A DNA stretch of 64,000 nt from Tessaracoccus flavus (GTDB taxonomy: Bacteria > Actinomycetota > Actinomycetes > Propionibacteriales > Propionibacteriaceae). Positions 1 through 9,509 of the stretch are shown here, piece by piece. The number at the start of each line of letters is the position of its first letter. Positions within the stretch are counted from its first letter, which is position 1. The DNA is taken from positions 1,426,001 to 1,490,000 of the forward strand of contig NZ_CP019605.1 of the NCBI RefSeq assembly GCF_001997295.1, read 5' to 3'. Made by a program: the position numbers and the translations under genes. The notes under the pieces were generated by a model. That model was not told the DNA's origin and made no database searches. It saw nothing but the letters and a program-made list of their open reading frames with translations.

Positions 1-743
1 GGAACATGGGCTGGATGAACGACTCGCTGCGCTACCTGCAGCTCGATCCCGTCTACCGGCAGTACGAGCACAACCTGCTCACCTTCGCCATGGTCTACGC
101 GTACACGGAGAACTTCGTGCTGCCGATCAGCCACGACGAAGTCGTGCACGGCAAGGGGTCCATGATCAACAAGGTCCCCCAGGACGACTGGCGCAAGTTC
201 GCCACCCTGCGTGCCTTCTACTCGTTCATGTGGTCGTTCCCGGGCAAGCAGCTCATCTTCATGGGCTGCGAGTTCGGTCAGCGCCCCGAGTTCAACGAAG
301 CCACGTCGCTCGAGTGGTGGGTGAGCGACCTGTGGGGCCATGGCGGCCTGCAGCGACTGTTCCGGGACCTCAACCACACCTACCGGGACAACGCGGCGCT
401 CTACGAGCTCGACAACTCGCCGGAGGGCTTCAGCTGGATCAACGCGGACGACGCGAGCCGGAACACCCTGTCGTGGGTCCGCCACGACTCCTCGGGCAAC
501 CACATCGCCTGCGTCACCAACTTCTCCCCCGAACCGCTTCGCGATTACGAGATCGGGTTGCCGGTCGCGGGTGCCTGGGAGGAGATCCTCAACACCGATG
601 CCCCGATCTACGACGGATCCGGCGAGTTCGGCAACCTCGGCGAGGTGACCGCCCATGCGGAGCCGTGGGGCCACTTCCCCGCGCGTGCCCGGGTGACGGT
701 GCCGCCGCTCGGATCGGTCTGGTTGCGTCGCACAGGTTCGTGA
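1..743 (+). CDS. glgB: 1,4-alpha-glucan branching enzyme, C-terminal part (truncated by window edge)
   Basis: Glycogen branching enzyme (GH13): cuts alpha-1,4-glucan and re-attaches the piece as an alpha-1,6 branch. The reading frame is open from the first bases, so about 247 C-terminal residues are present. Visible are conserved region IV, ISHDEVVHGK, whose Asp stabilises the transition state, followed by the family-typical KLIFMGCEFGQ-like segment (here KQLIFMGCEFGQ) and the beta-sandwich C-terminal domain. The catalytic nucleophile and acid/base lie upstream, outside the window. The stop overlaps the GTG of the next gene (GTGA). The treY, treZ and pgm genes downstream fit a glycogen/trehalose cluster. 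High confidence. Confidence 0.96.
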   Translation, partial: NMGWMNDSLRYLQLDPVYRQYEHNLLTFAMVYAYTENFVLPISHDEVVHGKGSMINKVPQDDWRKFATLRAFYSFMWSFPGKQLIFMGCEFGQRPEFNEATSLEWWVSDLWGHGGLQRLFRDLNHTYRDNAALYELDNSPEGFSWINADDASRNTLSWVRHDSSGNHIACVTNFSPEPLRDYEIGLPVAGAWEEILNTDAPIYDGSGEFGNLGEVTAHAEPWGHFPARARVTVPPLGSVWLRRTGS

Positions 744-1518
744 GCGACTTCCGGGTCCAACTCGACATCAAGGGCGGCGTCGGCACCCTGCGTTGGGAGG
801 CCCAGGAGGTGGACACCGACACGCTTCGGCGTGCCCTGTCCCTGGCCGCCGATGACGCGATCCTCGCCCACAACCTGCGCCGACTCCAGGTGGAGCTTCC
901 GGAATGGGATACCGCCGCGAGGATCGCGCTGCACCGGTGCGGATTCAGGTTGGAGGGTCGGCTGCGGTCGGCCATCGAGCCCGAGCCCGGGGTCTTCCGC
1001 GACATCCTGGTCTACTCGCGCCTGGCGATCGACACGGTCTACGGCCCGCACGGTTTCACGGGCGTGCTCGAGACTATTCTGCCCAAGAAGCGGATGATCG
1101 CCCACGCACTTTTCCGTGATGAGCAGGCCCGGGTACTCCTGCTGGAGACCACCTACAAGCCGGACTGGGAACTGCCCGGGGGGTCGTGGAGCCGGGAGAG
1201 TCCCCTCGCGTCGGGGGCGCGCGGGAGATCGAAGAGGAGCTCGGCATCGTCGTCGACCTCGGCCAGCCGGCGCTCATCGACTGGATGCCGCCCTATCTCG
1301 GCTGGTCGGATGCGGTGGAGTTCATCTACGACGGCGGAATCCTCAGTCCGGCAGTAGCCGCGACGCTGGGCACCGACGACCGGGAGATCCGGGCGATCCA
1401 CTGGGTGGAGCCGCCCGATGTCCCCACCCATGTCACGGAGCTGTCCGCCCGACGCATCGCGCTGCTGCTTGACGGCTTCCGGGGGGCCACGGAAGGCGGG
1501 TTCGCCGTCGGGCGTTAA
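740..1518 (+). pseudogene. GNAT-like / Nudix hydrolase fusion, frameshifted
   Basis: The first frame (from GTG 740) encodes about 100 residues that resemble the C-terminal half of a GNAT acetyltransferase (LHRCGFRLEGRLR followed by DILVYSRL), then a Nudix fold starting ETTYKPDWELPGG. The Nudix box then breaks: the expected G-x5-E-x7-REUXEEXGU continues in another frame as EPGESPRVGGAREIEEELGI and runs to the stop at 1516-1518. Adding one G to the six-G run at 1178-1183 restores a single frame of about 259 codons. It is therefore either a genuine pseudogene or a one-base sequencing error. It starts inside the glgB stop (translational coupling) and overlaps the convergent EcsC-like gene by 4 bases. 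Domain naming is from motifs only. Confidence 0.75.
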
Positions 1519-2180
1519 CGCCTGCGCCGACCACCCGTCCGCTCGGGAAAGCTGGACTTCGCAGCCTGCGCGATGCGGCCGAGCTGGCGCCGGTCCGACA
1601 CCGCGCCGATGACGCCGCCCAGGCCTGGGATGGCTTTGCCGAACAGCCGCGCCGAGCGGAGACCGAAGCGCCTCAGCAGCCGCACGCCGATGGCCTTGGT
1701 CACCTCGGACAGCGGTGACTTCGGCAGCCGCTTGGCCACCCGCCTGGTGGCCGCGCCCGCGATCGGTCCGAGACCCACGTTGGCGAGGATCTCGCCGGAC
1801 TCCTCCCCCACGAGGGAGGCCAGCACCCTGGCCCGTACCTCCTGGTCGCCCAGGTCGTAGCCGCGGATCTTCGCGATCGCGCCCACCATCCGGGTGGCCT
1901 GGACGTAGAACTCGAAGATGTTGGTGGGCAGGAGGAGCGGCAGCGTGGCGAAGCCCCCCAGCCCGGTGAGGAAGCCGCCCGCCGTGGTTCCGCGGCGGTG
2001 CTTGCGGATCACCGATCTGATCGCATCGTCCGGGTTGCCCGCGTCGGCCAGCGCCCGTCGCGCCACCGTCTCGGCCGACGCGAAGCTCGCTTTGCCGTCC
2101 AGTCCGATGTCGCGGAAGGCGCCGACCATGCTCTCAACGGCGCGGTTGGCTTGCCCTCCGGAGGTGTCAAGAATGCCCAT
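1515..2180 (-). CDS. EcsC family protein
   Basis: A 221-residue protein resembling the EcsC family (a family named after a Bacillus ABC-operon gene, of unclear biochemical role). It has a hydrophobic central segment (LPLLLPTNIFEFYVQATRMVG, roughly residues 80-100) followed by the conserved GYDLGDQEVRARVLASLVGE-type region, Gly-rich turns near the C terminus and a very basic tail (GGRRRR). Its 3' end overlaps the convergent Nudix gene by 4 bases. It is divergent from the CBS-domain gene, leaving about 113 bases of shared upstream DNA. The family call is reasonably sure; no function is inferred. Confidence 0.7.
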   Translation of the reverse strand: MGILDTSGGQANRAVESMVGAFRDIGLDGKASFASAETVARRALADAGNPDDAIRSVIRKHRRGTTAGGFLTGLGGFATLPLLLPTNIFEFYVQATRMVGAIAKIRGYDLGDQEVRARVLASLVGEESGEILANVGLGPIAGAATRRVAKRLPKSPLSEVTKAIGVRLLRRFGLRSARLFGKAIPGLGGVIGAVSDRRQLGRIAQAAKSSFPERTGGRRRR

Positions 2181-2293
2181 AGCGCCCCATCATAGGCCTC
2201 TGGCAAGCACTGTTGTCGCGAAACCTTCCGAAGCGGACGAACATGTGCAACGGTGGAGACGGTAACCGACCACCTCATCGAAGGAGAATCACG

Positions 2294-2704
2294 ATGAAGA
2301 CCGCACGCGACCTGATGACCTCACCCGCCCACACGCTGTCCCCCAGCGACACCCTCGTGGAGGCAGCCCGGCAGCTGAGCGCCCACGGCGTCGGGTCGAT
2401 GCCGGTGGTCGACGGCGGTGCGCTCGTCGGCGTGCTGACCGATCGCGACATCGTCGTCGGCGGCATCGCCGAGGGACACGATCCCGCGAGCACGCCCGTG
2501 TCCGTGATCGCCACCACCGACGTCGTGAGCGTGTCGCCGGACGACGACGCCCAAGCTGTCGCCACCGCGATGAGCGAGCACCAGATCCGCCGCGTGCCCG
2601 TCGTCGAGGACGGCAAGGTCGTCGGCGTCGTCTCGCAGGCCGACGTGGCGCTGGAGCTCGACAACTCGACCGCCGGCGAAGTAGTGGAGGGCATCAGCCG
2701 CTGA
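2294..2704 (+). CDS. Tandem CBS domain protein
   Basis: A 136-residue stand-alone CBS pair (Bateman module). The first domain runs from about residue 7 (DLMTSPAHTLSPSDTL ... VGVLTDRDIV) and the second from about residue 72 (VVSVSPDDDAQAVATAM ... VVGVVSQADVAL). Such modules usually bind adenine nucleotides and act as sensors; the ligand here is unknown. The ATG at 2294 was chosen because it has a strong Shine-Dalgarno, AAGGAG at 2281-2286, and gives a start right at the domain. An upstream in-frame ATG-less extension has no such signal. It lies 15 bases before treY in the same direction. Confidence 0.85.
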   Translation: MKTARDLMTSPAHTLSPSDTLVEAARQLSAHGVGSMPVVDGGALVGVLTDRDIVVGGIAEGHDPASTPVSVIATTDVVSVSPDDDAQAVATAMSEHQIRRVPVVEDGKVVGVVSQADVALELDNSTAGEVVEGISR

Positions 2705-2719
2705 CGCTACGGTTGTGGG

Positions 2720-5242
2720 GTGTCAGTTGCTCCAGCCTCCACCTACCGACTCCAGCTCAACGAGTCGTTCACGTTCGATGACGCAGCGGCCCAGGTGCCC
2801 TACCTGGCCCGGCTCGGCGTCACCCACGTGTTCTGCTCCCCCATTCTGCAGGCGGCCCCAGGGTCGACCCACGGGTACGACGTGGTCGACCACGGGGCCG
2901 TCTCGCGCGAGTGCGGCGGCGAAGAGGGTTTCCGCCGCCTCGCCGCAGCCGCGCGCGAGCACGGGCTCGGCATCATCGTCGACGTGGTGCCCAACCACAT
3001 GGCGGTACCGACGCCGCTCTGGCTGAACCGCGCTCTCTGGGATGTATTGCGGACAGGGTCCGAGTCCGACTACGCCGGATGGTTCGACATCGACCTCACC
3101 AGTTCCCGCGCCATCCTCATGCCGGTGCTCGGTCGCCGGATCGGCGAAGAACTGGCCGACGGTTCGATCGTCGTCGAAGAGCGTGACGTAGCCGGACGGA
3201 CAGAACTCGTCGTCGCGTACCACGACCATGTCTTCCCCATCCGGCCCGGCACCGAAGCCCTCCCGCTGGACGAACTGCTCGATCGACAGTGGTACCGGCT
3301 CGCGTACTGGAAGGTGGGCAACGAGGAACTCAACTACCGACGCTTCTTCGACGTCGACACGCTCGCCGCCATCCGGGTCGAGGACCAGTCGGTCTTCGAC
3401 GCCAGCCACGCCGTCTTGCTGCGGCTCTTCCACGAGGGCCTCATCGACGGCTTCCGGATCGACCATCCCGACGGCCTCGCCACCCCGCGCGGCTATCTCC
3501 AGAAGCTCCAGCGCGCCACCGGCGGCTGCTGGGTCGTTGTCGAGAAGATCCTCGAACCGCACGAAACCCTGCCAGCCGGGTCGCGGTGCGCCGGCACGAC
3601 CGGCTACGACTCGCTGCTGAGGGTGGCCGGGCTGTTCCATGACCCGAACCAGCTGCCGCGCCTCAACGACCTGTGGGAGCGCGTCGCGTTGCCTGAGGCG
3701 TGGTTCGGGGCCACGCTCCTGAAGGCCAAGGAGGAGGTGGTCCGCACCATGCTCTTCGCCGAGGTGAACCGCCTCACCTCGATCGCCGTGGCGATCTGCG
3801 ACACCGATGTCAGGCTCCGCGACCACACCCGCCGCCAGCTCAACCACGCGATCCGTGCGCTGCTGGTGCAGATGGACCGCTACCGGGCGTACGTGGAGCC
3901 GGGGCTGCCGACCCAGGAGTCCGAACGCGACGTCGTCGTGGAGGCCGCGGAGAGGGCGCGGTCCGCCCTGGAGGAGGATGAGCAGGCCACGCTGGACCTG
4001 GTCGTCGCCCTCGCGTGCGGGGACGAGGCCCCTGGTCTCGCCGGTGGGGCGGAAACGCTTCCCCCGGTGAGCGCGGAACCGGTCACCACCGAGCTGCCGG
4101 CCTCCCCGCCGGGCGTGGCCGAGCTTCGTGCCGAGTTCATGATCCGATTCGCCCAGACCTGCGGCCCGGTCATGGCCAAGTCCAAGGAGGACACCGCGTT
4201 CTACCGCTGGAACCGGTTCGTGGCGGTCAACGAGGTGGGGAGCGAGCCCACCATCGTCGGAGTGTCCCCCGACGGCTTCCACGGCTTCTGCGAGCAGCTC
4301 TCGAGCGCGTGGCCGTCCTCCATGACGACCCTCTCGACGCACGACACCAAGCGCTCCGAGGATGTGCGTGCGCGGCTCGCCGCCCTGCTGGAGCACGCCA
4401 AGGAATGGGAGGCCTGCGTCGGGGAGCTCCGCGCCGCCACGGACTCGCACCGGTCGACGCTGGTGGACGGGGCCACCGAGATCCTGCTGTGGCAGACGCT
4501 GGCCGCGTGCTGGCGGCTACCGGGGACCAGGGCAGGCGATGAGCCGATCAGCGCCGACCGGTTGCGCGGCTACCTCACCAAGGCCATGCGGGAGGCGAAG
4601 CTCCACACCACCTGGACCGCCCCCGACGCAGCCTACGAGGAAGCGGTGCAGGACCTCGCCTCCTTCGCCCTGACCGACGAGCGTTGCGCCGAGGCCCTCG
4701 ATGTCCTGACCGAGGAGGTGGCCGAGTCGGTGCGGGCCACGGTCCTCGGGCAGAAGCTGATCCAGCTGACGATGCCCGGGGTCCCGGACGTCTACCAGGG
4801 CTGCGAGATCGTGGATCTCTCCCTCGTCGACCCCGACAACCGCCGACCAGTGGACTTCGCCCACCGCAGCGATGTGCTGGAAGCCGGTGGCGCGGCCGAT
4901 CTGGACTCCGAGAAGATGCTCGTCACGAGCCGCGCGCTGCGCCTGCGGCGGGATCACGCTGAGGCCTTCCGTGGCGAGCACGCGAGCTACTTCCCCGTGC
5001 CCACGACGAGCGGGCACGCGGTGGCCTTCTCCCGTGGCGAGGGCGAGGCGCTGGTCTCCGTGACCGTGGCCACCAGGCTCCCATCCCTCCTCGCGGAACG
5101 GGGCGGGTGGGGCGACCACCAGCTCATCCTGCCCGAGGGCACCTTCGTGGACGCCCTCACTGGCCGGGAGATCGCGGGTGGCCCCGTGTCGCTCGAGGAG
5201 GTCCTGAGCGACCTCCCCGTCGCCCTGCTGGTGGCCCGATGA
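2720..5242 (+). CDS. treY: Malto-oligosyltrehalose synthase
   Basis: GH13 enzyme that isomerises the reducing-end alpha-1,4 bond of maltodextrins to alpha,alpha-1,1, the first step of the TreYZ trehalose pathway. The N terminus is STYRLQLNESFTF. DVVPNHMAV (about 88-96) is region I, GFRIDHPDGL holds the nucleophile Asp (about 248), VVVEKILEPHE holds the acid/base Glu (about 275), and LSTHDTKRSEDVRAR is region IV. At 840 residues it is longer than many homologues. The extra length is partly an acidic, Pro/Ala-rich stretch around residues 405-465. The GTG start at 2720 gives the family N terminus. The stop overlaps the treZ ATG (ATGA), so the pair is translationally coupled. Confidence 0.96.
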   Translation: MSVAPASTYRLQLNESFTFDDAAAQVPYLARLGVTHVFCSPILQAAPGSTHGYDVVDHGAVSRECGGEEGFRRLAAAAREHGLGIIVDVVPNHMAVPTPLWLNRALWDVLRTGSESDYAGWFDIDLTSSRAILMPVLGRRIGEELADGSIVVEERDVAGRTELVVAYHDHVFPIRPGTEALPLDELLDRQWYRLAYWKVGNEELNYRRFFDVDTLAAIRVEDQSVFDASHAVLLRLFHEGLIDGFRIDHPDGLATPRGYLQKLQRATGGCWVVVEKILEPHETLPAGSRCAGTTGYDSLLRVAGLFHDPNQLPRLNDLWERVALPEAWFGATLLKAKEEVVRTMLFAEVNRLTSIAVAICDTDVRLRDHTRRQLNHAIRALLVQMDRYRAYVEPGLPTQESERDVVVEAAERARSALEEDEQATLDLVVALACGDEAPGLAGGAETLPPVSAEPVTTELPASPPGVAELRAEFMIRFAQTCGPVMAKSKEDTAFYRWNRFVAVNEVGSEPTIVGVSPDGFHGFCEQLSSAWPSSMTTLSTHDTKRSEDVRARLAALLEHAKEWEACVGELRAATDSHRSTLVDGATEILLWQTLAACWRLPGTRAGDEPISADRLRGYLTKAMREAKLHTTWTAPDAAYEEAVQDLASFALTDERCAEALDVLTEEVAESVRATVLGQKLIQLTMPGVPDVYQGCEIVDLSLVDPDNRRPVDFAHRSDVLEAGGAADLDSEKMLVTSRALRLRRDHAEAFRGEHASYFPVPTTSGHAVAFSRGEGEALVSVTVATRLPSLLAERGGWGDHQLILPEGTFVDALTGREIAGGPVSLEEVLSDLPVALLVAR

Positions 5243-6933
5243 GGCCCGCGGTCTGGGCCCCCAGGGCCGGCACGGTGACCCTCGACCTCGGCTCCGCCGA
5301 GCACCCGATGAGCGCGACGGCAGACGGCTGGTTCGAATCCCCGGTGGATCTCGCCCCCGGTGACCGCTACGCATTCCGCCTCGACGGGGGCGCCCCGCTG
5401 CCGGATCCGCGCTCGTTCTCGCTGCCCGACGGGGTGCACGGGCCCAGCGAGGTGCTGGATCCGGCGCTCTTCACGCGCGCGACGCAGTGGCCAGGGCGCG
5501 ACCTGCGCGGCGCCGTGCTCTACGAGCTGCACATCGGGACCTTCACCGGTCCGGGTACGTTCGACGCCGCCGTCGAGCGCCTCGATCACCTCGTCGACCT
5601 CGGCGTCGATGCCGTCGAGCTCATGCCGGTTGCCGCCTTCCCCGGCGAGCGCGGCTGGGGCTATGACGGCGTGGCGCTCTTCGCCGTCCACGAGCCCTAT
5701 GGCGGGGTCGCCGGGCTGGTGCGTTTCGTCGACGCCTGCCATGAGCGGGGACTGGCCGTCGTGCTCGATGTGGTCCACAACCACCTCGGCCCAGAGGGGA
5801 ACTACCTGGGCCAGTTCGGTGCGTACTTCACCGACCGCCACGAGACGCCCTGGGGCGAGGCCGTCAACCTCGACGGCACCGACAGCAGAGAGGTCCGCCG
5901 GTTCCTCCTGGACTCCGCGCGGCACTGGCTGGTCGACGTCGGCGTGGACGGGCTGCGCCTCGACGCCGTCCACGCGCTGCACGACGACTCCCAGCGCCAC
6001 TTCCTCGCCGAGCTCAGCGGCTGCGTATCGGCGTGGGAGGGCGAGGTCGGTCGACCGCTCACCCTCATCGCGGAGTCCGACCTCAACCAGCCCTCCATGG
6101 TGTCGGCCGTCGGGTCTGTTCCGGACGCCCGTGGCATGGACGCGCAGTGGGCCGACGACGTGCACCACGCCCTGCACTCGTTCTTCGGCCGCGAAACCCA
6201 GGGGTACTACGGCGACTTCGGGACCATCGACGACGTGGTCAAGGCCCTGACCCGGCCGTTCGTCCGCGACGGGAGCTTCTCCGCGTTCCGGGGGAGGCTC
6301 TGGGGCGCGCCGGTCGACCCTGCGTCACCGCTCTACGACGGGCATTCGTTCGTCGTCTTCCTCCAGGACCACGACCAGGTGGGCAACCGGGCGGTGGGCG
6401 ACCGCTTCCATCAGCACGCCGGGCTCGGGGAACAGGCGGCGGGGGCGGCACTCTACCTGCTCTCGCCCTACACCCCCATGCTCTTCATGGGCGAGGAATG
6501 GGCGGCGTCGAGTCCGTTCCCCTACTTCAGCGACCTCGGGCCAGAGCTGGGTCCTCTGGTCACCGAGGGGCGTCTGCGCGAGTTTGCCGCGATGGGCTGG
6601 GCCGAGCCGACTCCCGACCCGCAGGACCCGGCCACGGCCCGCAGCGCGGTCCTGGACTGGGAGGAGCGGACCACCTCGCCGCACCGCGAGATGGCTGAGT
6701 TCTACCGCCGGCTGCTCGAACTGCGAAGACTCCACCCCGAGCTACGCGACCCGGACCTCGCCGACGTCCGGGCCGAGGTCGTCGATGGCGACACGGTCGC
6801 GCTCCACCGGGGACCGTTCACCATCACAGCGACCCGCGGCCGCCTCGCGCTCAACCCGCCGGGCGAGGTTCTCGCCAGCTACCTCGACAGGGAGGGCGCG
6901 GGGCCGGGTGCCGTGGTCACCCGCCGCTCCTGA
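5239..6933 (+). CDS. treZ: Malto-oligosyltrehalose trehalohydrolase
   Basis: Second enzyme of the TreYZ route: hydrolyses maltooligosyl-trehalose to free trehalose and a shortened glucan. Of 564 residues, an N-terminal beta-sandwich (about 1-85) precedes the GH13 barrel. Visible motifs are YELHIGTFT, DVVHNHLGPEGNYL (about 177-190), DGLRLDAVHAL with nucleophile Asp about 242, LIAESDLN with Glu about 279, and LQDHDQVGNRA. The start ATG overlaps the treY stop. The flanking order glgB, treY, treZ suggests trehalose made from glycogen. treX (debranching enzyme) is not in the window and may lie upstream of glgB. Confidence 0.96.
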   Translation: MRPAVWAPRAGTVTLDLGSAEHPMSATADGWFESPVDLAPGDRYAFRLDGGAPLPDPRSFSLPDGVHGPSEVLDPALFTRATQWPGRDLRGAVLYELHIGTFTGPGTFDAAVERLDHLVDLGVDAVELMPVAAFPGERGWGYDGVALFAVHEPYGGVAGLVRFVDACHERGLAVVLDVVHNHLGPEGNYLGQFGAYFTDRHETPWGEAVNLDGTDSREVRRFLLDSARHWLVDVGVDGLRLDAVHALHDDSQRHFLAELSGCVSAWEGEVGRPLTLIAESDLNQPSMVSAVGSVPDARGMDAQWADDVHHALHSFFGRETQGYYGDFGTIDDVVKALTRPFVRDGSFSAFRGRLWGAPVDPASPLYDGHSFVVFLQDHDQVGNRAVGDRFHQHAGLGEQAAGAALYLLSPYTPMLFMGEEWAASSPFPYFSDLGPELGPLVTEGRLREFAAMGWAEPTPDPQDPATARSAVLDWEERTTSPHREMAEFYRRLLELRRLHPELRDPDLADVRAEVVDGDTVALHRGPFTITATRGRLALNPPGEVLASYLDREGAGPGAVVTRRS

Positions 6934-6953
6934 ACCCTGGCAAGATGGAACGC

Positions 6954-7850
6954 ATGACTGATGCGAACTTCTCGCGCCCCGGCGCCGTTGACCTCTCCTC
7001 GCTAGCCCAGCCGACTCCCGCGGCAGGATCGTCCTTCGTCCTCCAGGTCACGGAGGCCGAGTTCCAGGACGTCGCCTCGCGGTCGGTCCAGTACCCGGTC
7101 ATCGTCGAGTTCCACTCCCCCCGCGACCCCAGCGGGGCCGCCGTTTCAGCAGCGCTGACCGAGCTCGTCAACGCCGCCGGCGGAAAGTTCCTGCTCGCCC
7201 GCGTCGACGTCGACGCCGAGGTCCGCGTCGCACAGGCGCTCGGCGTGCAGGCCGTCCCGACCGTGATCGCACTCATCGGCGGCCAGATGGCCCCCCTCTT
7301 CCAGGGCACGAAGTCCCGCGACGAGATCGCCGCACTGCTCGATCAGGTGGCCCAGCTCGCGGTCGCCAACGGCATGACCGGCCGTGCCCAGCCTGTCGGT
7401 GCGGCGGCCTCCCAGGAGGCGACGGACGCGCCCGCGGCGAACCCGCGTTTCGCGAAGGCAGACGCGGCGCTGGAGGCCGGCGACTACGCCGCCGCCGTCC
7501 GGGAGTTCGACGCGCTGCTCGCCGAGACCCCCAACGACCCGGAGGTGCTCGCCGGCCGGGCCCAGTCGGCGCTGCTGGAGCGGAGCCTCAGCTTCGATCC
7601 CGACGCCATCGTCCGCCGCGCCAACGCTGACGACACCGATGTTGAGGCCGCCCTCGACGCAGCCGATCTCGAGATCATCGCCGGGCGCTACCAGGAGGCG
7701 TTCGACCGGCTCCTCGAGCTCGCCGGCCGGGTCGGGCCGGACCAGCGCGACCCGATCCGGCTGCGGATGCTCGAGCTGTTCGAGGTGGTCGGCCGCACCG
7801 ATCCCGCGGTGCTCAAGGCGCGTCGTCGGCTGTCGTCGGTGCTCTTCTGA
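6954..7850 (+). CDS. Thioredoxin-like tetratricopeptide protein (CnoX/YbbN-like)
   Basis: A 298-residue protein with an N-terminal thioredoxin fold (about 25-135; VQYPVIVEFHSPRDP ... ARVDVDAEVRVAQALGVQAVPTVIAL) and a C-terminal TPR-like helical domain (ADAALEAGDYAAAVREFDALLAE ...). The usual CXXC redox motif is absent: the position reads SPRDP and the protein has no catalytic cysteine pair. This matches the CnoX/YbbN class, which acts as a holdase-type chaperone rather than a reductase in known members. ATG 6954 gives MTDANFSRPGAVDL, the usual N terminus; ATG 6945 is a three-codon longer alternative. Confidence 0.88.
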   Translation: MTDANFSRPGAVDLSSLAQPTPAAGSSFVLQVTEAEFQDVASRSVQYPVIVEFHSPRDPSGAAVSAALTELVNAAGGKFLLARVDVDAEVRVAQALGVQAVPTVIALIGGQMAPLFQGTKSRDEIAALLDQVAQLAVANGMTGRAQPVGAAASQEATDAPAANPRFAKADAALEAGDYAAAVREFDALLAETPNDPEVLAGRAQSALLERSLSFDPDAIVRRANADDTDVEAALDAADLEIIAGRYQEAFDRLLELAGRVGPDQRDPIRLRMLELFEVVGRTDPAVLKARRRLSSVLF

Positions 7851-7883
7851 CCTGAACCGGAGCCGGATCGCTAAGCTGAGGCC

Positions 7884-9509
7884 ATGGCACACGAGCGCGC
7901 CGGCCAGCTGGCCCAGGAATCGGATCTGATCAACGTCGACGAGGTCATCGCGGCCTACTACGACCGCTCCCCCGACCCGTCGAATCCCGACGAGATGGTG
8001 GTCTTCGGCACGTCGGGCCATCGCGGCTCGTCGCTGGACACGGCCTTCAACGAGGCGCACATCGCCGCCACCACCCAGGCGATCATCGAGTACCGGGCCG
8101 CCCAGGGCACCACCGGTCCGCTGTTCATCGGCAAGGACACCCATGCACTCTCGCTGCCCGCGTGGAAGACGGCGCTCGAAGTCCTGCACGCCAACGGCAT
8201 CGATGTGCTGGCGGAGCGGGATGACGAGTACACGCCGACGCCCGCAGTGTCCCGCGCGATCATCCGCCACAACCTCGGCGACGGCGCACGCGCCGACGGC
8301 ATCGTCGTCACGCCCTCCCACAACCCCCCGCGCGACGGGGGCTTCAAGTACAACCCACCCAGCGGCGGCCCCGCCGACTCCGACGCGACGAAGGTGATCG
8401 CCGCCAGGGCCAACGAGTTGCTGGGCGACCTGTCGTCGATCCGGCGCACGTCGTACGAGCGGATCGCCGGCGAGATCACGCGCTACGACTACCGAACGCC
8501 CTACTGCGACGAACTCTCCACCGCGCTCAACTTCGATGCGATCCGCGGGGCTGGCCTCCGCCACGGGGCGGACCCGATGGGCGGGGCCGCCGTCCAGTAC
8601 TGGGACTACCTCGCCGACCAGGGCCTCGGTATCGAGGTGGTCAACCCCGCCGTCGATCCGACGTGGCGGTTCATGACGCTCGACACGGACGGCAAGATCC
8701 GCATGGACTGCTCGTCGCCCAACGCGATGGCCTCCCTGGTGGGCAGCCGTGACCGCTACACGGTGGCCACCGGCAACGACGCCGACGCCGACCGGCACGG
8801 CATCGTCACCCCCGACGCGGGCCTGATGAACCCGAACGCCTACCTCGCGGTGGCGATCAGCTACCTGTTCGCCAATCGTCCCGGGTGGGCACCGGACGCC
8901 GGCATCGGCAAGACGCTGGTGTCGAGTTCCCTCATCGACAAGGTGGCGGCGAAGCTCGGACGCCGGCTCGTGGAGGTGCCCGTCGGTTTCAAGTGGTTCG
9001 TCCCGGGACTCACCGACGGCTCGATCGGCTTCGGCGGCGAGGAGTCCGCCGGGGCGTCGTTCCTCACCCTTGCAGGCCGGACGTGGACGACCGACAAGGA
9101 CGGCATTCTGCTGGCGCTGCTCGCCTCCGAGATCATCGCGGTCACGGGGAAGACCCCCAGCGAGCACTACGCCGACCTCGAGGCGGAGTTCGGGACGTCC
9201 TACTACGCACGCGTGGACGCCGACGCCACCCGCGACCAGAAGGCGCGCCTGTCTCAGCTCGGCGCCGACGACGTCACGGTGACCGAGCTCGCCGGTGAGC
9301 CGATCACCGCCGTCCTGTCGCACGCCCCCGGTAACGGCGCCGCCATCGGCGGCGTCAAGGTGACCACCGAGTCGGCCTGGTTCGCGGCCCGTCCCTCCGG
9401 CACGGAGGACAAGTACAAGATCTACGCCGAATCCCTCAAGGGCGAACAGCACCTCCGCGAGGTGCAGGAGGCCGCGAAGGCGCTGGTCGACACCGCTCTG
9501 GGCGCCTAG
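7884..9509 (+). CDS. pgm: Phosphoglucomutase (alpha-D-glucose phosphate-specific)
   Basis: Interconverts glucose-1-phosphate and glucose-6-phosphate, linking the glycogen and trehalose genes upstream to glycolysis. 541 residues, typical length. The active-site phosphoserine is in TPSHNPPRDGG (Ser about 145), the Mg-binding loop is GNDADADRHG (about 297-306), the sugar-binding loop is GGEESAGASF, and the phosphate-binding SGTEDKYKIYAES is near the C terminus. The 3' end overlaps the convergent PH-domain gene by 4 bases. Confidence 0.96.
   Translation: MAHERAGQLAQESDLINVDEVIAAYYDRSPDPSNPDEMVVFGTSGHRGSSLDTAFNEAHIAATTQAIIEYRAAQGTTGPLFIGKDTHALSLPAWKTALEVLHANGIDVLAERDDEYTPTPAVSRAIIRHNLGDGARADGIVVTPSHNPPRDGGFKYNPPSGGPADSDATKVIAARANELLGDLSSIRRTSYERIAGEITRYDYRTPYCDELSTALNFDAIRGAGLRHGADPMGGAAVQYWDYLADQGLGIEVVNPAVDPTWRFMTLDTDGKIRMDCSSPNAMASLVGSRDRYTVATGNDADADRHGIVTPDAGLMNPNAYLAVAISYLFANRPGWAPDAGIGKTLVSSSLIDKVAAKLGRRLVEVPVGFKWFVPGLTDGSIGFGGEESAGASFLTLAGRTWTTDKDGILLALLASEIIAVTGKTPSEHYADLEAEFGTSYYARVDADATRDQKARLSQLGADDVTVTELAGEPITAVLSHAPGNGAAIGGVKVTTESAWFAARPSGTEDKYKIYAESLKGEQHLREVQEAAKALVDTALGA

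Noticed and set aside
2723..4450. Long 575-codon frame antisense to treY
   Set aside because: Typical high-GC shadow; treY on the other strand has all catalytic motifs.
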